The notes below the pieces were generated by a model. It saw only the letters and a list, made by a program, of their open reading frames with translations, searched no databases and was not told where the DNA came from. This document shows positions 5,984 through 12,554 of a DNA stretch of 12,554 nucleotides, one piece after another. The stretch is from contig JAQSXM010000054.1 of NCBI GenBank assembly GCA_029256645.1, positions 1-12,554 on the forward strand. The letters run 5' to 3'. Both the position numbers and the translations under genes were made by a program. Source of the DNA: Sporomusa sp. (lineage in GTDB: Bacteria > Bacillota_C > Negativicutes > Sporomusales > Sporomusaceae). Positions within the stretch are counted from its first letter, which is position 1; each line of letters starts with the position of its first letter.

Positions 5984-7093
5984 TTAATAGGCTTGCATCA
6001 GCTGTCGCGGGTAATTGGTGAGCAATTCAGAACCATTGTTTGCTACATAAATACAATCCGTAACTCTGGGTCCGCCAATATCCTGTCTGTAGATGGTAGG
6101 CAACAGCAAATCCACCACCATACCGGCTTCAATCCGTTCATTCCGGCCTTTGCCGATGATGGGATAAAACTCAGATTGCCGGATACCCACGCCATAGCCA
6201 ATGACATCAAGAAAGCTTTTGCCGTAGCCGCACGCCTCAACAATCTCCCTGGCGGCAGCATCCACCTCAGCAACGGCTATTCCCGGCTTAAGAGCTGCAA
6301 CGGCAGCTGTTTGTGCTTTCAGCAACAGCTCATACACCGCTCTTTTGTCGTCGCCAATGTCACCAACAGCCACTGTGCGGCACAGTTTGGCACAATACCC
6401 CTCATACGTAGCTCCCAAATGGATAACGACAATCTCACCTGTTTCAATTTTCTTACTGCTGGCACAGGGATGAGTCAGCAGGGACCGGCTGCCGGAAACA
6501 ACCTGAGGACGAAAGGGAGATCCGCCTGAGCCCGCCTTTAACATGGCATACTCCGCCTCGGCCAGGACATCCAGTTCACGCACGCCTGACACTACAGCCT
6601 GCACAGCGGCCGCCATGCCTTGTACAGCAATCCTCCCTGCCTGGCGCATATACTCTATCTCACCGGCGTCTTTCACCGCGCGCAGGCGGTAAAAGAGGTC
6701 CCCGGCGTTTTTGAACCCATTCTCCGGAAAATGGTGACGCAACGTATCATATACGGCAAACCCGACAAAATAACGCTCAAACCCGATACTGGGCTCGGTA
6801 TAACCATAGGCCTTGATCTGCTCGACGGTTTTAGATACCAGACTTTCTCCGGGAAACTGATAACCGTACGTTTTTATGCCAGTCTCATTCCCTACATAAC
6901 CAGCATCCAACCATAACGTGACGGCACATGGTTCGCCCTGGCGGGGAATGATCACAGCCAGACATTCAATCTGAGTCAAACCGGTAAAGTAGATCAGGTT
7001 TTCCCGGTTGGTTATCAGCAGGACATCCAGATTGATCTCAGCCATCATTTGCTGGGCTCTTTGCAGCCGGTCACGGTAAGGGGCCTTGATCAT
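5984..7093 (-). CDS. M24 'pita-bread' family protein lacking metal ligands (creatinase/prolidase-like)
   Basis: This 369-residue protein has the two-domain layout of prolidase, Xaa-Pro aminopeptidase and creatinase: a creatinase N-terminal domain (about 8-138, with LDVLLITNRENLIYFTGL) and a pita-bread catalytic domain (about 148-365). The five metal ligands of the peptidases are all replaced when aligned by motif: Asp to His225 (VIHLGATYEGY), Asp to Lys236 (CAKLCRT), His to Tyr300 (IGYGVGI), Glu to Leu331 (LLLPTIY) and Glu to Thr345 (GGPRVTDC). It is therefore unlikely to be a metallopeptidase. Creatinase is a precedent for a metal-free C-N hydrolase on this fold, so a related amide or amidine hydrolase is possible. 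The start ATG overlaps the aldolase stop by 4 nt (ATGA), placing it firmly in the operon. Confidence 0.85.
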   Translation of the reverse strand: MIKAPYRDRLQRAQQMMAEINLDVLLITNRENLIYFTGLTQIECLAVIIPRQGEPCAVTLWLDAGYVGNETGIKTYGYQFPGESLVSKTVEQIKAYGYTEPSIGFERYFVGFAVYDTLRHHFPENGFKNAGDLFYRLRAVKDAGEIEYMRQAGRIAVQGMAAAVQAVVSGVRELDVLAEAEYAMLKAGSGGSPFRPQVVSGSRSLLTHPCASSKKIETGEIVVIHLGATYEGYCAKLCRTVAVGDIGDDKRAVYELLLKAQTAAVAALKPGIAVAEVDAAAREIVEACGYGKSFLDVIGYGVGIRQSEFYPIIGKGRNERIEAGMVVDLLLPTIYRQDIGGPRVTDCIYVANNGSELLTNYPRQLMQAY

Positions 7094-8106
7094 ACGGCCC
7101 CCTGCCGGCGTTGTTTGCTCAGTTCAATGGCAACATCAATAATCAGATCCTCCTGACCGCCTACGGTTTTGCGCCGGCCCAGTTCCATGAGAATATCCCG
7201 GGAATCAACCCCAAATTTTTCAGCGGCGCGGCGGGCATGGAGCAGGAAGCTGCCATAGGCACCGGCATACCCGATGACCAGCGCATCATTGCTGATTACC
7301 TGGGGGCGATGCAGCAGCGGATCAATGACCTCCTGACCGACATCCATCAACTTATAGAGGTTAATGCCGGTTTCATACCCCATTTTAGCAAGAACGGCTG
7401 CCAATACCTCCAGCTGGGTGTTGCCGGCACCGGCACCAAGACCGCGGACTGAGCCGTCGATCAGGGTGGCCCCGGCTTCGATAGCCGCTAAACTATTGCC
7501 AACCGCAAGACCTAAATTGTTATGGCCATGGAATCCAACCGGCACCTTGACAGCCGCCTTCACGGCCGCGATTTTCTCTTTCACTTCCCCCGGCACCATG
7601 GCACCACCGGAGTCGGTCACATAGACAACATCCGAACCATAGCTTTCCATCAGTTTGGCCTGCTCAACTACCTTTTCCACAGATGCCATATGGCTCATCA
7701 TCAGAAAGCCAATAGCCTCCAGCCCATGTTTCTTGGCAAAATTTATGTGCTGTTCGGCCACATCGGCCTCTGTAACATGGGTAGCAACCCGGACTGTATG
7801 AGCGTTGTATTCCATGGCAACCTTCAAATCCTCAATCGTCCCAATGCCGGGAATTAGCAGCACATCCAGCTTGCAATTTTTCAGCGCTTGGGAAACTGCA
7901 GCAAAATATTCTCTGTCGGTAGATTTAGCGAAACCGTATTGCAGGGATGATCCGCCAATCCCATCCCCATGGCCAATTTCAACAGTAGTTACACCGGCCT
8001 CATCCAAACGCCGGGCAATTCCCGCCATTTGTTCGGCCGACAACGAATGGCTGATGGCATGCATACCGTCGCGCAGTGTAACGTCAATGAGACGAATGTG
8101 CTTCAT
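7090..8106 (-). CDS. mhpE: 4-hydroxy-2-oxovalerate aldolase
   Basis: This class II aldolase splits 4-hydroxy-2-oxopentanoate into pyruvate and acetaldehyde. The 338-residue TIM-barrel protein opens with [11 protein letters not shown] (residues 10-20): Arg12 and Asp13 at the active site, Asp13 a metal ligand and His20 the likely catalytic base by analogy with Dmp[11 protein letters not shown] (192-201) supplies metal ligands His193 and His195. A C-terminal helical region (from about 265) matches the part that contacts the dehydrogenase and channels acetaldehyde in DmpG-DmpF. Its ATG overlaps the stop of the dehydrogenase gene by 4 nt, and its own stop overlaps the next start by 4 nt, so the genes are translationally coupled. 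Confidence 0.96.
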   Translation of the reverse strand: MKHIRLIDVTLRDGMHAISHSLSAEQMAGIARRLDEAGVTTVEIGHGDGIGGSSLQYGFAKSTDREYFAAVSQALKNCKLDVLLIPGIGTIEDLKVAMEYNAHTVRVATHVTEADVAEQHINFAKKHGLEAIGFLMMSHMASVEKVVEQAKLMESYGSDVVYVTDSGGAMVPGEVKEKIAAVKAAVKVPVGFHGHNNLGLAVGNSLAAIEAGATLIDGSVRGLGAGAGNTQLEVLAAVLAKMGYETGINLYKLMDVGQEVIDPLLHRPQVISNDALVIGYAGAYGSFLLHARRAAEKFGVDSRDILMELGRRKTVGGQEDLIIDVAIELSKQRRQGAV

Positions 8107-8975
8107 GAATTAACCCCCTTCAGTTTGTGCTGGGCATAACGTTCAGCGACAGCAATAGCTGCCGAGGTAATAATATCAAGGTTGCCGGAATATTTGGGCA
8201 GATAGTCGCCGGCCCCTTCCACTTCCACCATGGCCACTACCCGTTCCCCGTCCGCATAAGGCTCGACTTTTAAATGATAACCGGAAACATATTTTTTTAC
8301 TTCCGCCACCATAGCGTTAATCGATTCTTTGATTTTATCAATATTACGAGTGTCACATTTGCAGTAAATTGTGTTGCGCATCATAACCGGCGGTTCCGCC
8401 GGATTCAGGATGATAATGGCTTTGCCGTCTTTGGCCCCACCCACTTTTATCAGGGCGCTCCTGGTGGTTTCGGTGAATTCATCAATATTTTGCCTGGTAC
8501 CGGGTCCGGCACTTTTACTGGAGATTGTGGCCACGATCTCCGCATATTCAACAGGTGCCACCCGGTTGATTGCGGCCACAATCGGGACAGTTGCCTGCCC
8601 GCCGCAGGTCACCATATTGACATTGTCTACACCAGATCCCACGTTGAGCGCTACTGCCGGTACACAGTATGGCCCTACCGCGGCCGGTGTTAAATCAACG
8701 GCAAAAATCCCTGCTGCTTTTAAGAGTGGTGCATGCATTTGGTGAGCCCGGGCACCGGTGGCATCAAATACTATATCAATATTCGCTTCCTGCAAAATTC
8801 CCTGAATGCCCTCAAGTGTGGTTTTAATTCCTCTTTCTTCTGCCAGCTTTAATCCGTAAGAGTCGGGGACAATCCCGGCCATCATTACCAGTTCCAAATG
8901 CTCGCTGCGGGCTATTTTCAGCATTAGATCTATTCCTATATTACCTGGCCCAACTATAGCCGTCCTTAACTTCAC
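8103..8975 (-). CDS. mhpF: Acetaldehyde dehydrogenase (acylating)
   Basis: This enzyme oxidises the acetaldehyde released by the aldolase to acetyl-CoA using NAD+ and CoA. The 290-residue protein has a Rossmann motif VGPGNIG (8-14), the catalytic cysteine Cys124 in TCGGQATVP, and the [17 protein letters not shown] region (about 155-171) typical of MhpF/DmpF. Length is slightly below the usual 300-316. It starts with GTG at 8975, supported by TAGGAGGGG a few bases upstream that overlaps the stop of the hydratase gene. It forms a channelling complex with MhpE, and the gene order hydratase-dehydrogenase-aldolase is the classical one. Confidence 0.96.
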   Translation of the reverse strand: MKLRTAIVGPGNIGIDLMLKIARSEHLELVMMAGIVPDSYGLKLAEERGIKTTLEGIQGILQEANIDIVFDATGARAHQMHAPLLKAAGIFAVDLTPAAVGPYCVPAVALNVGSGVDNVNMVTCGGQATVPIVAAINRVAPVEYAEIVATISSKSAGPGTRQNIDEFTETTRSALIKVGGAKDGKAIIILNPAEPPVMMRNTIYCKCDTRNIDKIKESINAMVAEVKKYVSGYHLKVEPYADGERVVAMVEVEGAGDYLPKYSGNLDIITSAAIAVAERYAQHKLKGVNS

Positions 8976-8986
8976 AAAATCCCCTC

Positions 8987-9769
8987 CTATTTTTTGAAAC
9001 GTGCAGATACACTGCCAATACGGTCAAAATAAAATGTTACATTATCGCCGTCAGCTACCGGGCAGGCGGCGGTAAAGGAACCGGACATAATAACCTCGCC
9101 TTTTTTCAGGCTTATGTTATATTGGGCCAGCTTATTGGCCAGCCAGGCTACAGCGTTGGCCGGGTGTCCGAGAACGGCAGCGCCGGCCGCGGTAGCAACT
9201 ACTTCACCGTTTTTCTCAAGAACCAGCCCCATATATCTCATGTCAATATCCGCAAGGGGAGTCAGCTTCCCGCTCAGGATAACCCGCCCGATGGAAGCTC
9301 CATCGGCAATTGTGTCCTGAATCTTGATCTTCCAGTCTTTTACCCTGCTGTCAATAATTTCGATGGCTGGCATAATCCCGGCAGTAGCCCGTAAAACATC
9401 GGCAATGGTAATACCCGGTCCCTGAAGGTCTTCCTTCAAGACAAAAGCAATTTCCGGTTCGACTTTCGGGGCGATAAGCTCGCTTAAAACAACGGCATCA
9501 CCTTCATAGCCCATCATATAATCGGCAATATAGCCATAATCAGGCTCAAACACGCCAAGCGCATTCTGCATGGCCTTACTCGTCAAACCAATCTTTTTAC
9601 CTACAATACGATGCCCATCTGCCAAGCGCAGTTTCATGCCTTCAAGCTGAATGGCATAGGCTTCGTCGTTGGTAAGCGGATACTGATCGGTAAGAGTTGC
9701 AATGGCTGTACCGGTCTTCTCCGCCTCATAAAGTGCGGCAGCCAGTTGATTAATGATGTTTTTTTCCAT
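8987..9769 (-). CDS. mhpD: 2-oxopent-4-enoate (2-hydroxypentadienoate) hydratase family protein
   Basis: This protein probably hydrates 2-hydroxypenta-2,4-dienoate to 4-hydroxy-2-oxopentanoate, the substrate of the aldolase encoded two genes downstream. It has 260 residues, the normal MhpD size, and belongs to the fumarylacetoacetase-like fold. Visible features are [13 protein letters not shown] (56-68), the metal site KVEPEIAF (Glu104, Glu106) and AIEIID (Glu137). 4-oxalocrotonate decarboxylase (DmpH) is a close relative, and the sequence alone does not exclude that activity. The frame extends to 9817, but the ATG at 9769 is chosen because GGAGGGG lies about 5 nt upstream and the protein then has the family's normal N-terminus. 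The start lies 20 nt inside the end of the molybdopterin-domain gene. Confidence 0.92.
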   Translation of the reverse strand: MEKNIINQLAAALYEAEKTGTAIATLTDQYPLTNDEAYAIQLEGMKLRLADGHRIVGKKIGLTSKAMQNALGVFEPDYGYIADYMMGYEGDAVVLSELIAPKVEPEIAFVLKEDLQGPGITIADVLRATAGIMPAIEIIDSRVKDWKIKIQDTIADGASIGRVILSGKLTPLADIDMRYMGLVLEKNGEVVATAAGAAVLGHPANAVAWLANKLAQYNISLKKGEVIMSGSFTAACPVADGDNVTFYFDRIGSVSARFKK

Positions 9770-10658
9770 GGTGACCCCTCCATTTTTGTTGTAGTTTCTC
9801 CCGTAGAACCCGGGCAATTTCAGTCGCCAGACCAGCCTGATCCACCAAACCGGCGCGACAATATTGTTTTAGGACCTCAGTGGCAGCTACCACCTCATCA
9901 TGCGGCCCAGGCAGGTTAACGATAGTAGTAAGCCCCACCTTGCCGATGCCAATACGTACCCCATCCTTGACATGTCTACCAGTTCCCTGTTCAAATTGGA
10001 CAATATAGGGAGTCAGTGCGGCCGGATCAACAGCTAATAACGCCTCAACGCTAAAATCCTTGTCCTCTGCCCCTACACCGCCGGTAGTAATAATCAGACC
10101 AAACCCACGATCGACCGCTTCTATTATTTTCCGGCTGATCGCCCCTTTGCTGTCGGCAATCACACCGCCGAACTCTGTTTTATAACCGTTTTCCTGCATA
10201 GCTTTACAGAGATACGGGGAATTCGTGTCTTCAATCATGGACTGCTCAAGTTCAAAACCTGTAGAGTAAACCAGTGCCCGGGCCAGAACATTTTTTTCGA
10301 TTTCAGTCAGCATAGCCTGCGTTCTGGACATAATCTGCCCGGACTCAATTACATCGCAATTAATCAGTCCCATAATACCCTGGGAATCAATAAAAGTCTC
10401 AGGCCTAATCGTAAGTCCGGTGATTTGCCCCAGCTTTTCCAGCAGCAATTTTTCCTTACCGATAATCTTGTTGATGGAAACCGTCTTTTCCAGGATATCC
10501 AGACAAAAATGATCCTGCCTTACATCAATGACCAATACTTTTTCCGGTGGTAATTCCAGCACTTGGGCTACGCTTGTGGCAATATCACTTAAGTTTACAT
10601 CTTTCATAAGGACGTTCTGAACCCGCAGTTCCGTTTTCTCAAGCAGGTTTAATTTCAT
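9750..10658 (-). CDS. Molybdopterin-binding (MoCF/CinA-type) domain protein with unassigned N-terminal domain
   Basis: The C-terminal half (about residues 126-275) of this 302-residue protein is a MoaB/MogA/CinA-type molybdopterin-binding domain: STGFELEQSMIEDTNSPYL, then VIADSKGAI, the glycine-rich TTGGVGAEDKD (191-201) and NLPGPHDEV (248-256), which resembles the CinA version. The first 125 residues contain no motif I recognise. Such domains bind molybdopterin or, in CinA relatives, act on nucleotides, so the role could be cofactor handling for a molybdenum enzyme or hydrolysis of a nucleotide-like compound. The ATG at 10658 is served by AGGGAG, which overlaps the stop of the previous gene (gap 5 nt). 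The C-terminus is basic and His-rich. No molybdenum hydroxylase gene lies in the window. Confidence 0.82.
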   Translation of the reverse strand: MKLNLLEKTELRVQNVLMKDVNLSDIATSVAQVLELPPEKVLVIDVRQDHFCLDILEKTVSINKIIGKEKLLLEKLGQITGLTIRPETFIDSQGIMGLINCDVIESGQIMSRTQAMLTEIEKNVLARALVYSTGFELEQSMIEDTNSPYLCKAMQENGYKTEFGGVIADSKGAISRKIIEAVDRGFGLIITTGGVGAEDKDFSVEALLAVDPAALTPYIVQFEQGTGRHVKDGVRIGIGKVGLTTIVNLPGPHDEVVAATEVLKQYCRAGLVDQAGLATEIARVLREKLQQKWRGHHGKKHH

Positions 10659-10663
10659 GACAG

Positions 10664-11461
10664 TTAGCTCCCTACTACATCAAGTTTCATATCTAATAAC
10701 GGTGCATCGATAATTTGCATACCAATGTCCAGAATATCAATATCCTCGTCCTGTAAGTTAGCGATATCCTGCAGGGAAATTCCTTTGGCAAAAGCCAGTT
10801 GAACCTTGGACCGCCAGCCGTTTTTTTTCAGAGCTGCGCTTACCCCGCGCAAGTCTTCCACATTGCCGGTATCGACCATGATAATACCGGCCCCGCACTC
10901 GGCCGCCAACACCGCCTCGGCCGCAATATCGCCGGTTTCCCCTTTTAACTGCAGCACCTTTAACTCGGGCCTTATGCTTACGGCTGCCAGTGTTTTCTTA
11001 ATGCCGCCCAGCATGCGGACAAAGTTTTTATCCAGATACAAAAACGGGACATCGACAATCCGGAAATGCGCGCCGCCATGATTGACTGCCTCCCTGACAA
11101 GCTGCTTGATCTCTGGCGGCATTTTTTTCCAGGCACCGCTCACAATGCGCAGGGAACCAGCGCTGACAACCGCCTTACGGGCGGCAGTGGCAATCCCGGA
11201 TGGCTTACTCAACATACCGATAGCAAACTCTTCGGCAACGGCAATCTCTTTAGGTGTGCCGGTCAGGGTAAGAATGACCTCACCTGCGGTTACTGTATCG
11301 TTGTCTTTTTTGTGTAGCTGATACCTTAGCTGCTCCTCCTCCAGTACTGTTTGAAGCCGCTTAATTCCCGACACTACCCCGTCCTGTTCCGCAGTCAGGC
11401 GGGCCGTATATGCAGTGTCCCGTACAGATGCAAAAATTATGTCACGTATATCGTTTGCCAC
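10664..11461 (-). CDS. Divergent quinolinate phosphoribosyltransferase-like (ModD-like) protein
   Basis: This 265-residue protein follows the nicotinate-nucleotide pyrophosphorylase architecture: an N-terminal barrel-sandwich part with DGVVSGI and AGEVILTLTG (about 25-68), SKPSGIATAARK (85-96) at the junction, then an alpha/beta barrel. Catalytic motifs of true QPRTases are altered: TRKTTPG corresponds to SGAWKKMPPE (108-117), LDN to VDT (196-198) and SGGI to AKGI (225-228). It is therefore unlikely to make NAD precursors and may act on another phosphoribosyl or aromatic acid substrate. ModD of molybdenum gene clusters is a known non-NAD relative, and the next gene encodes a molybdopterin-binding domain. 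The GTG at 11461 is chosen over upstream TTG/ATG codons because GGGAGG precedes it by 7 nt. Confidence 0.78.
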   Translation of the reverse strand: MANDIRDIIFASVRDTAYTARLTAEQDGVVSGIKRLQTVLEEEQLRYQLHKKDNDTVTAGEVILTLTGTPKEIAVAEEFAIGMLSKPSGIATAARKAVVSAGSLRIVSGAWKKMPPEIKQLVREAVNHGGAHFRIVDVPFLYLDKNFVRMLGGIKKTLAAVSIRPELKVLQLKGETGDIAAEAVLAAECGAGIIMVDTGNVEDLRGVSAALKKNGWRSKVQLAFAKGISLQDIANLQDEDIDILDIGMQIIDAPLLDMKLDVVGS

Positions 11462-11484
11462 TGACATCCCTCCCATCAATTGAA

Positions 11485-12554
11485 TTAGGCATTTTGCCCA
11501 TTTTCACGCTCAAGCTGCAACTCTTGCTCTTTCTCCTGGCGCTGAGCCACAAAATCCTCACGTTCCAATACAATTGAGAACAGGAGACCGGCGATAAGTG
11601 CCCAGAATGGCGAACCGATGTTAAATATGCTGATATTAGAAACAGCGACAAGGAAGGACACGAAAGAACCGTATTTGAATCTGCCGGAGAAGGCACCGGC
11701 GAAGGCGCTGATTAATACGCCAAACATAGCCAGGCCTGCAAGCATCGCCGTCAGTTCTTTCGGCACAAGCCCGGCAACAGCAATAGCAACGCCGGCAGAA
11801 AGAGAGAACAGAATCCAAAAAACGCCTTCCGAAATAGCTGCAATAAAGCGGAGCGACTTATTCTCTCCGGCCGCAGGGCTGGAACAAATGGCAGTACTGG
11901 GACCGGCAGTAACGCAGGGATGGGCACCAAAAATGGCATTAAGAACAGTGCCAAGGCCAGGCGCAATGAATATTGAATTGATCGGCAGATTCTTATAACC
12001 TTCTGCCATCAAAACACCCACCGCCTGAATGTTTTGCACGCCAAGCACCAGAATCGTCAGCGGGATTGTCAGTTCGAAAAATGCTCTGGCCGTAAATTCC
12101 GGATACATAAACAGCACAGGGGTGGCTAATTGAAACTGGAGCACATCCCATTTGGCCATACCCAGCGTTGTTGCCAGAAATCCGCCAAGAATAATTGAGC
12201 CCAATATCGGGGGGAATTTCTTAGAGAACCCTTTTAGCGCCGTGAGGGCAAAAAACAGCAGCACCGGCGGACCGATAAGCACCGGCTGATCCTTGATTGC
12301 AGTGACCAGATTAACGCCAAAACTCATCATTACGCCGGCAATCATGCCCAGCATTACCGGCAGCGGCAGATAGTTAATGGCCTTTTTTACCAGCCCCGAA
12401 ACACTGATTATAATGACAACCAATGCTACCATATAGTAAGCGCCTACCGCTTCCGCGTGAGGCAGGTGAGTTAATGACTTGCCGATGATAATCGCGCCGG
12501 GAATACTATAAGCGGCTACAAGCGGCAAACGATACTTCAAAGCGTAATAAATGG
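11485..12554 (-). CDS. BenE-family (benzoate/H+ symporter-like) transporter, N-terminus beyond window
   Basis: This is an integral membrane carrier; 356 residues are visible and the frame is open to the window edge, where it reads IYYALKYRLPLVAAYSIPGA. About ten or eleven hydrophobic segments are seen. The RLPLVAAYSIPG and AHPCVTAGPSTAICSSPAAG stretches match conserved regions of BenE transporters, proton symporters of benzoate and probably other organic acids in the nucleobase-transporter superfamily. Roughly 40 residues should be missing, given the family's usual length near 400. The C-terminal tail is cytoplasmic and rich in Glu, Gln and Arg. The stop lies 23 nt before the next gene, so it probably imports the substrate of this operon. 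Confidence 0.88.
   Translation of the reverse strand, partial: IYYALKYRLPLVAAYSIPGAIIIGKSLTHLPHAEAVGAYYMVALVVIIISVSGLVKKAINYLPLPVMLGMIAGVMMSFGVNLVTAIKDQPVLIGPPVLLFFALTALKGFSKKFPPILGSIILGGFLATTLGMAKWDVLQFQLATPVLFMYPEFTARAFFELTIPLTILVLGVQNIQAVGVLMAEGYKNLPINSIFIAPGLGTVLNAIFGAHPCVTAGPSTAICSSPAAGENKSLRFIAAISEGVFWILFSLSAGVAIAVAGLVPKELTAMLAGLAMFGVLISAFAGAFSGRFKYGSFVSFLVAVSNISIFNIGSPFWALIAGLLFSIVLEREDFVAQRQEKEQELQLERENGQNA

Noticed and set aside
5984..7093. Annotation as active Xaa-Pro aminopeptidase
   Set aside because: None of the five metal ligands is conserved, so naming it a peptidase would be misleading.
11485..12540. TTG at 12540 as the start of the BenE-like gene
   Set aside because: The frame stays open upstream to the window edge and the residues there continue the family's conserved sequence, so the true start lies outside.
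1..12554. CRISPR array, insertion sequence, tRNA or rRNA genes
   Set aside because: No regularly spaced repeats, transposase frames or RNA gene signatures were seen; nearly all of the window is covered by coherent minus-strand genes.

Overview
The window is 12.5 kb in which every supported gene lies on the minus strand, so transcription runs from the high-coordinate end to the low-coordinate end. Strong purine-rich ribosome binding sites, a few GTG starts, a lipoprotein signal peptide and the gene content suggest an anaerobic Firmicute of medium GC. A Negativicutes (Sporomusa-like) host is a guess from gene style, not something the sequence proves.

Region 1 (12554 to about 5190) is one tightly packed catabolic operon. 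It encodes a BenE-type organic acid transporter (cut by the window edge), a divergent quinolinate phosphoribosyltransferase-like/ModD-like protein, a protein with a CinA/MoaB-type molybdopterin-binding domain, and then the full lower meta-pathway module: a 2-oxopent-4-enoate hydratase family protein (MhpD), acylating acetaldehyde dehydrogenase (MhpF) and 4-hydroxy-2-oxovalerate aldolase (MhpE). An M24 'pita-bread' protein without the family's metal ligands and a beta-carbonic anhydrase follow. Overlaps of 4 to 20 nt and gaps of 5 to 53 nt support co-transcription. A 19-bp hairpin at 5192-5232 probably ends the operon. The MhpDFE enzymes turn a C5 oxo-enoate into pyruvate and acetyl-CoA. No ring-cleavage dioxygenase is present, so the upstream chemistry feeding this module is unknown and is the main open question here.

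Region 2 (5139 to 4590) is a single nucleoside/guanine deaminase-like gene with its own promoter.

Region 3 (4573 to 1) is a regulator gene followed by a nucleoside-type (BMP/PnrA, Nup-like) ABC importer: two permeases, a lipoprotein binding protein and an ATPase cut by the window start. The regulator resembles a sigma-54 activator with its AAA+ domain removed: a sensory domain with a Cys cluster joined to a Fis-type helix-turn-helix.

The regulator gene and the transporter operon are each preceded by a nearly matching control unit. Each has a sigma-A promoter with a 17-bp spacer holding an operator-like sequence (a perfect palindrome in one copy), then a short leader with a GAGC-N6-GCTC hairpin that overlaps the 5' arm of an intrinsic terminator. 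This implies two-layer control: a DNA-binding repressor or activator plus conditional termination. It is the most distinctive regulatory structure in the window.
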